64,000 nt of DNA from the NCBI GenBank assembly GCA_019426215.1, contig CM033397.1:28956480-29020479 (forward strand), read 5' to 3'. Positions 45,873 to 58,270 of this stretch are shown piece by piece. Below the pieces are notes generated by a model, which did not search any database, was not told the DNA's origin, and saw nothing but the letters and a program-made list of their open reading frames with translations. The stretch comes from Buddleja alternifolia (Eukaryota > Streptophyta > Magnoliopsida > Lamiales > Scrophulariaceae). Every line of letters begins with the position of its first letter. Position 1 is the stretch's first letter. A program made the position numbers and the translations under genes.

Positions 45873-45967
45873 CAGCACCGCCGCCGCCGTCACCACGCCC
45901 ACGCCGCCGCCGCCGCCTCCATCACCATCACCATTTAGTTTGTGCGAATTTGGGGTCAGTTTTTTAG

Positions 45968-46002
<35 letters not shown>

Positions 46003-46190
46003 TAGAGTTTGTGCTAGATAAATATTTGTGTATGTGTGGGTGTATGTATATTTGTGTATATGTGGGTGTATGTATATTTGTGTATATGTGGGTGTATGTA
46101 TATATATTTGTGTGTGTGGGTGTATGTATATGTGGGTGTATGTATATATATTTGTGTATGTGTGGGTGTATGTATATTTGTGTATCTGAG
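45540..46190. repeat. CACTA leader low-complexity: CT, CCA, CA and GTAT repeats
   Basis: In order: CCA/CCG trinucleotide stretches, (CT)n at about 45675-45705 and 45820-45869, CCG/CCA again, (CA)n at 45979-46000, then a GT/TA minisatellite of 20-30 bp units around TGTGTGGGTGTATGTATAT from about 46025 to 46180. ORFs here are not genes. Confidence 0.85.
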
Positions 46191-46304
46191 ATCATTTAAG
46201 GCCTCAAAATGGAAATGTAACGGGTTTGTGCTATGTGTCTGTATTTGTGCAGATTTGGGATAATTTTTTAGATAAATATGAGGAAAATTTTGTGGTATAA
46301 GTAA

Positions 46305-47155
46305 TTCTTGAAATTTGCCTATTTTTGTGGTATAAGTAATTCTTGAAATTTGCCTATTTTTGTGGAAAATTTAAGGGAAATAGGGACTTAATTGAATTTA
46401 GGGTTAATTTGGGTTAGCTGGGGGGTTAATTACGTTTAATTTGGGATTAAATTGTGGTTATTTTGTGGTTTAGGGTACATTGATCCAATTGGTGATTAAT
46501 ATTTATATTTAGTTGCTGGAAATATGATGTTTTATTTGTAGTTTTATGTGATCCAACTAGTGATCAATATTTATAATATGATGTTTTATTTGTAGTTTTA
46601 TGTGATTTATGTGATCCAAGTGGTGATCAATATTTGAAGTTGCTAGAAATATGATGTTTTATGTGATCCAACTGGTGATCAATATTTTTGTATATTAATT
46701 TCGACATTTTGGGTTTGTTGTGGGTGAAAAATTAGAATGTTGGGTTTGTTGTGGTTGAAAGATCCGAATTTTGTTGGTTGCAAGTTTGAGGGAAGATTAA
46801 GTCGAGAACTTGGTAGAAATTTTTGCGTCGTTACTCTGCCAATTTTTTTCTAAAATAATGGAAAATAAATTAAAATTAAAATTATTTAATTAATTCGACT
46901 CAATTGATGTTAAAATTATTTAATTTAATTACTTCAGAATCAAGATAAATCGAAATTGGATTTTAGCGGATCGTAAGATCCGAACTTTGTTGGTTGCATC
47001 CCACCCGGCGGAAGATTAAGTCGAGAACTTGGTAGAAATTTTTACGTCGTTACTCTGCCGAATTTTTTCTAAAATAATGGGAAATAAATTAAAATTAAAA
47101 TTATTTAATTAATTCAACTATCAACTGATGTTAAAATTATTTAATTTAATTGATT
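46305..47155. repeat. Tandem duplications in CACTA 5' region
   Basis: Three sets are seen: a 40-bp unit with GTGGTATAAGTAATTC repeated at 46293 and 46328; a unit with GTGATCCAA and GTGATCAATATTT repeated about four times between 46480 and 46690; and a block of about 200 bp with GTCGAGAACTTGGTAG occurring at about 46760-46915 and again at 46975-47150. Confidence 0.75.
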
Positions 47156-47168
47156 AATTAAGAAAGGG

Positions 47169-48474
47169 ATGAAAGAGTTCATCAAGTTTGCGATTGAGCA
47201 TGCACCAGATCGGACTAGAATCACTTGCCCTTGTTTACATTGTTGTTTTGGAAAGAGAATTAGTCCACGTAAATTGGAAGATCATTTGGTGTGTAATGAA
47301 ATTGATAAAAGCTACACATGTTGGACAAGACACGGTGAAAGCAGTGTCACGTCAGATGATTTGGGTGGTACATCATATCCATCACAGGATTTCAACATAA
47401 ATGATTATGAGCCTGATCGTTTGGAGGAGATGACAAATGTGATTGAGGAGGATTTGTGAAATTGTCCTACAGTGTTTGACAATTTGACAAGTGATTCAAA
47501 GACACCACTATACAGTGGTAGTAAATTCACAAGATTGAAAGCAATACAAGTTAAAAAACCAACAATGGGTGGAGTGATAAGAGTTTCACAGACTTACTTG
47601 GTCTATTAAAAAGCATGCTACCGAGGATAATGTGTTACCTAATCGTACTTATGAGGCTAAACGGATGTTAACCCCAATTGGCATGGGATATGAGAGGATA
47701 CATGCTTGTCTCAACGATTGCATATTAATTAGAACTAACTATGCATCAATGAAGGCGTGTCCGAAATGTGTCCAAGCACGGTATAAGAAGAATGGATCTA
47801 TTCCTGTCAAAACAATGTGGTATTTGCCCATAATACCTAGATTTAGGCACATGTACAATAGTCAAGAGTTTGTCAAGGACTTGACATGGCATGCTGATAG
47901 AAGGCTTGAAGAAAGGATTGAAGATGACAAGATTCGACATCCCTCAAATTCTCTTCAATGGAAAAAGATTGATGATGATTTCCCTGAATTTGGTGAAGAA
48001 CCAATAAACCTGCGCCTTGTATTGGCTGCAGATGGCATGAACCCACATGGCTTGCAAAGTGGCTCACATAGTGCATGGCCGGTGATTTTGATGATCTGCA
48101 ACCTATCCCCATTGCGATGCATGAAGCGAGAGCATATAATGATGCCTATGCTCATTTCTGGGCCGAAACAACCTGGAAATGATATAGATATCTACTTGGC
48201 TTCTTTAATTGAGGATTTGAAGGTGTTGTGGGAGACCGGTATTCAATTGTATGATGGGTTTAGAGAAGAAAGTTTCAATCTCAGAGTCATGTTATTTGGA
48301 ACAATCAATTATTTTCCGGCAAGAGCAAATCTCGAGGGATATGGTGTACATAGCCAATGTGGATGCCCCATATGTGTCAAGAGTACAGATCAATATCGAT
48401 TGCCACACTCTCAGAAATATGCATTCCAAGGGCATCGAAGATGGGTGAATCGGAACCATCGATATCGTCGGTGA
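47169..48474 (+). pseudogene. CACTA TNP2-like transposase, truncated
   Basis: The N-terminal part (MKEFIKFAIEH, CPCLHC, W..HGES) is the transposase-associated zinc-binding domain. After a TGA at 47457-47459 and a frame change near 47550, the Transposase_21 domain follows: PNRTYEAKRML, LNDCILIR, CPKC, MWYLPIIPRFRHMY, LRLVLAADGMNPHG, WPVILMICNLSP, LISGPKQPGNDIDIYL and GCPICVK. It breaks off after HRRWVNRNHRYRR, where normal TNP2 proteins continue for several hundred residues; the next sequence belongs to the second CACTA gene. An internal deletion therefore likely removed the transposase C-terminus. The protein would normally cut at the TIRs. Confidence 0.88.
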
Positions 48475-51203
48475 TGATGATGGGAACATTAATTACAACC
48501 CACCCTCACAATATGAGATACCTCAAGCCGATTGGACGGCATTTGTAGATCTTCGCCTAAGTGAAGAGTTTCAGGTAGTCATTTTAATTTACGGTCATTT
48601 GTTGGTTATTGCGTTTATATTTAACTAATACTTTGATTATCTAATAAACAGCAACTAAGTAGGAAAATCAGGAAAGAGCAAAGGAACCTGAATATCCTTA
48701 CAGGAGTTCACGTCTTAGACATGCTCTTGTGGAGCAAATTGAGGTACGTAGTTCATTTAGCAGTGAATCCTTACAATTTTTTTAATAAAAATTCCTTGTT
48801 AATAAATATATATTTTTTAATCAAAATATAGATGAATAGAAGAAGGGATGCGGGCTCCGATTGCACAGAGGTGACACGAGCACTCGTGTGGAGGATTGTG
48901 TGTTCCGATAAAAAGAATGAAATTGATAACGCCAATGTTAGAAGATAGTGAATGAAATGGTGAGTTCTATGCAATTTTAGCTCTATAATGTATTGTATGT
49001 TTGTTTTGAAATACTTTTGAAAGAACAAAGTTCACTAATTTTTTTTATTTTTTAAATGTATTATTACAGGAGAGCATTTCACAACAGAGTACTAGCCATA
49101 GTGGAAACGAGAGGAGTCGAGATGATCTATTGGCTAAAGCTCTTAAAAAGAAGGAGCATTTGGGTCGCGTTAGGGGTGTTGGCTTTGTGGTATCACAAAG
49201 AGAGTACTTTCTGGATCCAAAACCTTCTAAAGTAATGGAGATGGAAAGCTTGAGAAACATGGTGAACGGCCTCTCCGAATCATTGTTCTCCATGCAACGC
49301 CGGCTTAATGATATGGACGCGTCTAACTCGCGTCAGCCACATGAGGATGAGGTGATTTCTTTGAAAGATAGCTGCCTAAAACCAGTTAAGATGCTTCCTG
49401 AGGTAATGATTGAACTTGTTTATTGATCATGTAAGTTGCAACTCTCTATTTCTGTAAAACACACAAAACTTTCTAATATAATGTTGTGTATATAAATATG
49501 TAGGTTATCGCGCCATGTCAATTAGCACTTTTATCACCGTCATATCGTGTGGTGGCTAAAGGACAGATATCCAATAGATTGATGGATAGAATATTTCACA
49601 ACCATCCTTTACCCACCAACCTTGTGAAAGTGAGCATTGACACTGCAGTTGAGGCGGATACACCCCTACACGTCCCTCTCAATGATGAAGTGCTCACCAT
49701 TTCTAATGCTTTGGGTATCTTTGTTGCTTGGCCTGTGAGTGTTGTCATTGTCACTAATGCACCGGTATGTAATTAATAGCTAGTCATTAATAAATTATAA
49801 CAATTGTTTAAGGTTACTAAATATACTTTGGTGTGTAACATTCACGTTTTATTTTCTTTGCTTAAATAGTCTCTTGGACCATCCGAATCATCTAGAAACC
49901 AGAAATCAGGGACGTCGAAGCACTCAGCTGCGAAACCAAAACCTCCAGTGGCTAAGCCTGACATGAAGGTGACAGATGTGCAGACCTTGTACTAGCCGGA
50001 CTCCCTATGGACCTTTTATTTCTTGGAAAGCACATGAATAAGATGTCTAGTGCTGACCAGATCACTATAGACATCGAGGAAAGAATTATGAATCAACAAT
50101 TCCAAGAGTTTATTGGGAGGGAGGTGATCTGTCACCTTCTGCGTCAAGAAGAGACAAGAGCCTCTCTCATTTCAATGTACATAAAGTAAGTTTTTTAATT
50201 ATTTTATTGCATTTGAACTATGAGTATTTTCGTTACTCGAAATTTAATTTTTATGCTCAATTTAGGTTTTTGTGGGTTAAGTAGGTGGTTTCTGAAGGGA
50301 AAGAAGTTTTTTTGAGTTCCTTAGCCGACATTCCATATCTGTGGGAACAGGCACGCAAATTGAACAAGTGCAGTACATAGCATGTGCTATGATACAGAGT
50401 GCACAAATGAATAAGTTATTTCTTGCACCTTACAACACCGGGTGAGCTACTAAAGACTCAAATTTAATTTGTAAAACTAGTTACGAAAAACAAATTTTGG
50501 ACTTATCTTTTGCATGTTTTTTGGGGGACATTGGTTGTTTCTAGTGATTGATCCATTTCAAGAGGTCGTTAACTATCTGGATTCTTTGCATAATGATCCG
50601 GATTACCGAGATGACATGAAAGAAAAAATCAATCAGTAAGTTTTTCATTCAATCAATGTATCCATTATATTTAATATTTTTTTAAAGTGTATATATTTTC
50701 CTAGATTTCACATAATTGCTTGTTTTTGACATATTTCCTTGCTTTTTGTATTTTTTTTACAGGGTTGTGCTAATATTTTGTGCAAATCGCAACGACCATT
50801 TCAATAAATCCAAAAACGAGGCATGTAAATGAATTAAAATAAAGGTTAACGTTTTCTAGTTTCAAGAGATTATTCGTATAGAAGTTAGTGTTCTAATACA
50901 ACTTTGATTACTTTTGTAGTGCCCCCGGCAGACAAACGAGATGGATTGTGGTTATTTCGTTATGAGATTCATGAAGGAGGTTATTAGCCAGGGACAATCT
51001 ATAATCCCAACAACGGTATGCATAATCCTAATACTTAATTTCTTTCCCTTTTGAAATTATTAAACCTTTGGTAGGTAGCTGAAACATCATTTGGGTTTGC
51101 AATCTTTATATATATCTTGCAGTACTTTGATGATTTTCAATCCTTCTATACTCAAGTCAAATTGATGAAGTACGCTGCGAAGTGGCACAATACATTTTCG
51201 TAG
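48475..51203 (+). pseudogene. CACTA second gene with Ulp1-like protease domain
   Basis: A multi-exon gene with GT/AG introns at about 48574-48651, 48744-48831, 48960-49069, 49403-49503, 49765-49869, 50186-50265, 50442-50527, 50636-50762, a 50820s intron to 50919, and 51016-51122. Early exons (DWTAFVDLRLSEEFQ, ERAKEPEYPYRSSR, LLAKALKKKEHLGRVRGVG) match the plant transposase Transposase_24 family. The C-terminal exons give HWLFLVIDPFQEVVNYLDSL and then RQTNEMDCGYFVM, carrying the His, Asp, Gln and Cys of a Ulp1-type SUMO protease. Faults: a TAG in the second exon (near 48660), a TAG near 49993, TAA/TAG near 50280, and GG instead of AG at the acceptor before the His exon. Confidence 0.82.
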
Positions 51204-51489
51204 AAGCTCCTTAGAAATTAGTTAATGTATTTTTTGTACATTGTGACTTGTTGTAAATTGTGATTTGATTTGTTGTATTTAAATTGTGAGTAATTTAATT
51301 AGTTGATTGTAAATTAACACGTGATCATTTGTTGGAGATTATAAAATTTTGTTGTTGGAGGAAATAATTGGTTATATTGAAGTTTTGGGTTTATGTTGAA
51401 TTTGTTTTACTGTGCAGTTGGATTGTTGTGTTAGTTTATTGAATACTGTACATGAAGGTTCCAAACTAGTAGGGAGGGAAAAAAAAACA

Positions 51490-51645
51490 ATAACCTATTA
51501 CAACGGTTCACATCAGAACCGCTGTAATAGGGTTAAGAAAAAAAAACCGAACCCTATTATAGCGGTGGTTCCAAAATTAAAAAAAAATAAAAAAATCGAA
51601 CAGCTTGAACCGCTGTAATTGGCGTAAGTCCTATTACAACGGTTA
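51490..51645. repeat. CACTA 3' subterminal repeats
   Basis: CCTATTACAACGGTT and ACCGCTGTAATAGG copies at about 51494, 51520, 51551, 51608 and 51630, mirroring the 5' array. Confidence 0.85.
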
Positions 51646-51654
51646 GTAGTGTTT

Positions 51655-52877
51655 ATATTATGAGGAAAATATACTATAAGAAATATTGAGAAGTTAAGTG
51701 CACCTCGACGAATTGCATTGACAAATTTACCATCAAACGAGCATGGCGAAACTTTAAGACCATAAGTACATCGACCATTTGTGTGATAATGTGAATAATC
51801 ATGTTTTTTTTTCATAAACGTGAATAATCATGTTAATTGTTGAACTTGTATTTTTCATGATTGACAAATATAAAATCATAACTAAATTTATCACACTTAG
51901 TGTACACACGACTTAATTAAAATGCACATCGCTTTTTGAAAGAGCACCACTGGTAGTTAGTCAACATATATTTTGTACATAAACTTCAAATATTACAACA
52001 TCAATAATCTAAAACAGGTAGAAGGTAATGTGTTCAACTCGTGACTCACATATCATCATTTTACATTTAACGGGCTCAAGACATAATTTAATTGAAAAAT
52101 AAGAGGATAAAAAATAATTATGGAATAAAGAATTATAAACAAATTCAAATAATTAAACATAATTTTAGAATTACTTAGAATTTTCTTCTTTATTTTTTTT
52201 AGGGAACTTGCCAAAAAAAAAAAAAAAGGACACCACTCTAAACTATATTTATATGTTCAAAAAATCCATGAAAATATTGATCTAAAAATCCATTATACAA
52301 ACTTTTCATTCAAAAATATTCATGCTTACGATTAATAAATTTTTGGACTTAATTGCCTTTAGCATTTTATATTAAAAACTATCTAGTTATATTTATGTTT
52401 ATAGAAGTATTTTTTGCAAAAAACTAAATTAACAACTTTTACCACTTACAATTTTAAATCATTTTTTTTAATTTTGTATCCTCTAAAAAGTATGAAAAAA
52501 TATTTTAAAGATAATTAACATGTTTAACTCAAACAATATTACATAAAGAATATTCAAATATTCAAATGTTAAAAATAAAATTCATATTAATAAATTTGTC
52601 GATTTGCAAATACCAAAACAAAAAGATTATTTTAAAAGAAATTAACTGATTAATTCTTAATATAAGAAAAAATGAATACTATAGTCCAAAAATTTGTCAA
52701 CCTTAACTATTGGGTTTTTTGAATAAAAGTTGGTTAAATGGGTATTTTAGAGTGACAAATATTTTTGTGAATTTTTCGGATGTAAAAGCGTATTTTATGG
52801 GTTATTTAGTAATTTCCTTTATTCTTTATTTGATCTCAGACTTTTTACGAGATTTTAGGTCGGATACTTCCCAAAAA
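51655..52877. other. Intergenic, AT-rich
   Basis: No gene recognised. Confidence 0.5.
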
Positions 52878-54294
52878 GGGAAATTTTCATTTTTGGTCCC
52901 CTAATTTTACAAGAAATTCGATTTTGGTCTCTCGGTTACATCTCTCATCAAATTTGGTCTCTCGGTTATCACTTTTTAATCAATCTTGGTCCCTCGGGCA
53001 ATTTTTGGGGTCAATTAAAATATCAAAAATTGCATTTTGCATCCCAAAAACATAAATTATGATAATTTCTACCCCAAAAAAGAATAACTAACGAATTTCA
53101 CCCTTTTATCATATTTTTAATTATGATGTATTTACATATTTTTTAATTTTGCATGAAATAAGACATGTTAAGATATCTTATAAATGTGTGTGTGTGTGTG
53201 TGTATATCGTAAAATTACACATCTTGTTCGATTTCACAATGGAGAGAACAAAACCCCATTTTTGTTCATTATTGCATGTCTTTGCCCAGCAAACCCTATT
53301 TTTTTCTCTTCAATACCAAACGCTCCAATCCTCACACACTGACTGTGTGTGTTTATGTGTGTGTTTGTGTGTGTGTGTGTGTGAAACAAAATAGAAGAGT
53401 TCAAGAGAGAGAGAATAAGTGGGAAGGGTAATTAATTAAGTAATAAGAGAAGAAATTTAGAAGCTAGGCTGTATATATATATATATGTGCATGTATATAT
53501 CGAGTAGAGAGAGACAGAGAACTATTCTAGTACCGGTTGTTCTTGAATCTTGAAGTAAAACTTGGACACAGAGAGAGACAATTTGTGTAAAAAAGTGAGC
53601 AATTTTTCAAAGAATTTGTATGTGCGTGTTGAATATATCAAAGAGTCCAAATCAACGTTATATTAATATGTTATATATTTTATTATGTGTCGTAATTTAA
53701 ATCATTTGGTTTTTAACGTCGAGTATATACAATAATTTTTCAACAATTTTTGTAACTTGAGAAAGAGTTAGACAATTCCAAATTTTCCTATAAGAATTAA
53801 TAAAAGTAAATTTTACACAGCTTTATATATGAAAATTATCTGGATTGAAATGAAACAGCGAATTTATTTTCCAAAACATAAGCTTTAATTTTAGTTTCAT
53901 ATGTATATGCGTTCATGATTGATATAAATTTATACATTTGAAATGTATAAATTTAACAATGTGTGTAATTTTATGGTATTCATATACATTTATAATATAT
54001 CTTAACCTGTCTTATTTCATGCATAATTAAAAAATATGTAAATATATCATAATTAAAAATATGATAAAAAGGTGAAATTCGTTAGTTATTCTTTTTTGGG
54101 GTGAAAATTATCATAATTTATATTTTTGGGGTGCAAAATGCAATTTTGATATTTCAATTGACCCCAAAAGTTGTCTAAGGGACCAAAATTGATTAACAAG
54201 TGATAAATGAGGGACCAAATTTCATGAGCTGTGTAACTGAAGAACCAAAATCAAATTTCTTGTAAAATTGGGGGACCAAAAATGAAATTTTTCC
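52878..54294. mobile_element. Long-TIR foldback element, 1.4 kb
   Basis: The left end (GGGAAATTTTCATTTTTGG) pairs with the inverted right end, and the arms stay complementary for about 340 bases (52878-53225 and 53950-54294). Within each arm GGTCTCTCGG or GGTCCC units repeat about every 35-40 bases. The flanks CCCAAAAAG and TCCAAAAAA agree at seven of nine bases, suggesting a decayed 9-bp duplication and Mutator-like origin. The 720-base centre is unrelated, with a GT microsatellite and a C/T- and AG-rich segment, and could be captured sequence. No transposase. Confidence 0.7.
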
Positions 54295-54722
54295 TCCAAA
54301 AAAATATAATACAACAGGCATCCCCTTATATGTATACATGAGTATCCGCTACTGCACAGTGATATGCATGGTCATTTTTAATAGTATTCATGCACCATAA
54401 ATTTAGATTTTGGAGTAAATCTCTAGCTTCACTTAAGAATTTACCCTTCGTATGCCGTTGATTCGTCTATCAAAACACTTAACCTTCAATATCTGGCACC
54501 TTATTTTGGATTAAGTCATGTTTGATGTTCCCGAACTATCATTTATTGTTCGGTTTTGACGAATCAATAGTCAATTCTTATGTCCCGAAACAGATAATCA
54601 GGAATTTAATAGGAAACAAGTATAATCAGGATTTTAATGGGAAACAAGTATGGTGAGACTTCTCAAAACAATTATTAGGAATATATATGTATAAGTGTGC
54701 TGCTCTTGTACCAATTGTCAAG
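54295..54722. other. Intergenic
   Basis: Nothing recognised. Confidence 0.5.
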
Positions 54723-54977
54723 GGAAAATTACACACAGACCCCTCACTTATTATTTAATCACCAAAATCTCCTCATTTATTGGAGATTATCAACACACCC
54801 TCTCTTATTAAGGATTTCTTATAATTAACCCCCTATGTGTTTAAAAAGTGTTACAAATTTTTATTGTTGTAAAGCTTACAAATAACGCTTGAAAGGGTGT
54901 GTTGGTAATTTTTAATTAGCGAGGGGTTTTTTTTTGTAATTACACAATAAGTAAGGGAATTTGTATGTAATTTTTCC
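54723..54977. mobile_element. Foldback MITE
   Basis: The ends GGAAAATTACA and, inverted, GGAAAAATTACA lead into arms of about 110 bases with iterated units (ACCCCTC, CACCAAAATCTCC, CAACACACCCTC). No target duplication is evident. It is related in design to 20069-20343. Confidence 0.6.
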
Positions 54978-57886
54978 TTTTTTTAATTGCAAGATCAGTA
55001 CCATGCATCAAAAGAACAGAACACCAGAACGATATAACTATTAATTGTTTGCCTTACACCACATATATAATTGATGAGTAAACTGATCTTTGGATGTTTG
55101 AACAAAAAATCTTGACATCATTTTTCTTTTCTCACACCAAATGCTGACAATTTTTTTAGGGTCAAACGATCATCAGAATTTTATTAAGTCCAAAGAATTG
55201 TGTCCTATGTAAATACTGTATCAATTTAACCTCAGTTTAAATAATGAAACAAAACCCAATTAATTAGTAGAAACTAAAAATGCTTTTGAAAATCGAGACT
55301 CGCGCACTTGGATTGGAGTTGTTACTTAAACTTGAATTATTTGAATCCCCTTTAAATAATATCATGACAACAGAAAATAAAATGTGGACTCGTGGAAAAC
55401 ATTTTATTGATGAATAATTGATTTTACCCCCTTATCATCTGACTCAGCTCCATATTTATTGATGAATAATTGATTAAAACAAAATATGGACTCGTGGAAA
55501 ACAAAATAAAGGAGCCTGATATAGTAGCTTTAAAGTGGGACATCAAACATGTGCACTTGAGTGGATGTTCTCAAAGGGAATGTTCCCACTTTGTTTCTTG
55601 TGTCGGCACGTAAGTTTAAGTATATATATATATATATATATACACATGTGAATATGCTCCTCCTTTTAAACGGGGCAGACAGCAGAGCTAAAGGAGTCTG
55701 TACAAAATAGATCGGAATGGATCTTCTATCCCACTATTGTGTATTATAATAGTATCACATTATTGTGGAATTAATAAGTGTTCTTTTAATTTGAATTATT
55801 ATTAATAGTTGTTTTTTAATTAAACACTTGTCAATCCAATAATAATGTAACATCATTGTGGGATAGAAGATTCGTTTCGCAAATCGAGATACATAATATG
55901 AGCCATTTCCATGACCCTGCTCTGATGTAGTCTGTAGGCTTCACGAGTTTGTACTATTCCCCAATTTCAAACACTTATTTACTTCTCTTCATAAATATAT
56001 CACCATATATGTGTTTTATTTACGGGTATGAGAGGATATTTCTATGCTCACAAATTCTATCTGAAACTGCAATTTTGTTATGCTATTGAGACTCTGTGAG
56101 GAGTAATCCTCAACTATTTTTCAGTACTAAGAATTCTCTTTTTCCAATACCGTAATTTTGTCCTTGATTTTTGTGAAAACTAAAGAACAGCAAAATAAAG
56201 GCCAGATTTGTTTTTGAGAGAACAAAATGAAGGCCAGATTTTTGCTATATATTTGTCTTTTTCAACATTTGGCCTTTTCTAGAAGTCCCAATTTTCTTGT
56301 TAAAAAGGTCTTAATTGTACAAAGATCCTTTTGGTACAATAATATGAATATGTAGGATAAATATGATAGAGGGCTTTGTAATTTAAAATGGATTAACGGT
56401 CAAGGAAAAAGTCGAGGTAAGAATTTGACTCTTTTTTCCCAAGACGGTACTGCCCGCTCTCGGTGCTTACGGGAATGTGGTAATCATCTCCAAAGATACG
56501 ACTCATTTATCGAGATAGTAGCACTACAAAAATTAGATATTGACGAACAATTTTTTTTTTTTTTAACTCTCTTTGGAAAAAAAATGAAATGTTCGAAATA
56601 CGAAATAAGTGTACTTAAGCAATAAAAAGCAGAAATTCCGTTGGATGTGAAGTGGTTGAAGAATTTGAAATATATGAGAATCTATTTATGGAGTTAAAAA
56701 GTTGTGTCTTCAAAAGAAACACCTAATCAAACAAGTGCATAATCATCATTATGACACAATTGTTGATGCAAACATGTGTTGAGTCGTCATTATACACAAT
56801 TGTTAATGCATGTGGACCACGTCCGTATAGTCAAACTTGCTTAATGTGCATATATAATAATTTGATCAACGTAATTAGCTTGATTAATTTCTCAGTCATC
56901 ACAAATTCAATTTCAATATCTAATACACAAGTTTCAAATCAATATTTCCAACATAATCAAATTATAAGAGCTTACGAGACTGTAAAAATGTTCATATTAA
57001 GACAACTATGACTGCAACTAAGAACTTTAATACAGAGCAAGATTGGCGAGTGTAATTTTGGTTTAGCTCTTTTTGCTTTCCATTTATTTTTTGGCTATTG
57101 CCTAAGTTACTATTGGTGCCACCTTTTTATTTGGTATTATCTTACTTTGAAGGCTAAAAAGCATTTATCACCCTGATTTAACTTTGCTCCCTAATCTAAA
57201 AGTTTTGATACCCGACTCTCCAATTTATGTAAAATATGACACTTTAGTCCATTTGACCGTCTCTGGTATTATATCCGAATTTGTCAAAAATTGTGCACTT
57301 TGCACCATATCATATGACATTTGTGCAATATCACTTCTCATTCATTACATAATTTTACATAATATGTGCATTTTGCACCTTGGTTTGGACGGAATATTCC
57401 AAAAGATTCCGCTGACGACAATCAAATGAATTGAAGTGTATCATTTTACATAGGTTGGGATCGAGTGACAAAAATTTTATATTGCAAGATAAAGTGCTCT
57501 GAGCCCATAGATTAGGGTAAAAAATACGTTTTACCCTTCTTTTTAAATAGAACAATATAACATAACATGCCGAAGATAGAAATTTAACTAGCTTTTATCT
57601 ATTCTGAAACTTCATTGTCATGACCCGTTAATCTTTTGATATCAGAGAATTTACTTACCTCCGATAATAATTTGAAATATATTTTTTCTCATTTTGCTTG
57701 ATTTGTTTTTTAGTTGTTGGTTTTTTATTAAAAATTGTTTTCTAGTTGTTGGTTAAAAATTACCAAAGCACCCAAAACAGCCTGAAACCAAATGTTTAAT
57801 TTTTCAAAATTACAACTTCTGACACGGTTGCATGATAAATGTGGTGAATACTAAACAAAAACAATTTATAACTAATTAACAACTAT
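54978..57886. other. Intergenic
   Basis: No gene recognised. A (TA)n tract lies at 55621-55641. A short direct duplication with GTGGACTCGTGGAAAAC and TTGATGAATAATTGATT occurs at about 55384-55424 and 55455-55502. Confidence 0.45.
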
Positions 57887-57895
57887 TACAAAATG

Positions 57896-58261
57896 GGGAT
57901 TAATGCAAAAAAAAACCCTGTGTTAATGTGAAATTGCCAAAAAAAACCTGTGTTAACGAAATAGGCTAAAAACCACCCTATGTTCTTAAAAAATCTGCAA
58001 ACAGTGGATTTTTGGAAAAAAGAGAGCGTGTTTTTCATGTTTTTCACCTTTAATGACATGTTTTTTTGTCATTTATACACTCTTCAAACAAAGAAGCATG
58101 TCATTAAAGGTGAAAAACATGAAAAACACGCACTTTATTTTACAAAAATTCGCTGTTTGCAGACTTTTTAAGAACACATGGTGGTTTTTAGCCTATTTCG
58201 TTAACACACGATTTTTTTTGCAATTTCACATTAACACATGTTTTTTTTTTGCATTAATCCC
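57896..58261. mobile_element. Foldback MITE with in-window empty-site relative
   Basis: The ends GGGATTAATGC and GCATTAATCCC are exact inverted copies, and the arms pair for about 170 bases, close to a full-length hairpin. Arms repeat a unit of about 35-40 bases around CCTGTGTTAA. The flanks TACAAAATG (57887-57895) and TACAAACTT (58262-58270) look like a decayed duplication. The flanking sequence recurs without the MITE at 59767-59840. Confidence 0.8.
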
Positions 58262-58270
58262 TACAAACTT

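Larger units (their letters stand above)
45273..51651 (+). mobile_element. CACTA (En/Spm) transposon, 6.4 kb
   Basis: It begins CACTACTAC and ends GTTAGTAGTG, giving CACTACTA-type termini, and is flanked by the 3-bp duplication TTT (45270-45272 and 51652-51654), as CACTA elements make. Subterminal regions hold many copies of CTATTACAGCGGTT in both orientations, the typical array bound by the element's own protein. Inside are a TNP2-type transposase remnant (47169-48474) and a multi-exon second gene ending in a Ulp1-like protease (48475-51203). Stops, a lost splice acceptor and an apparent internal deletion show it is not autonomous now. Confidence 0.92.

Noticed and set aside
45660..46200. 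CRISPR-like periodic repeats
   Set aside because: Simple microsatellites without unique spacers in a eukaryotic context.
45942..46263. Cys- and His-rich overlapping ORFs
   Set aside because: They read a GT/TA minisatellite inside the CACTA leader.
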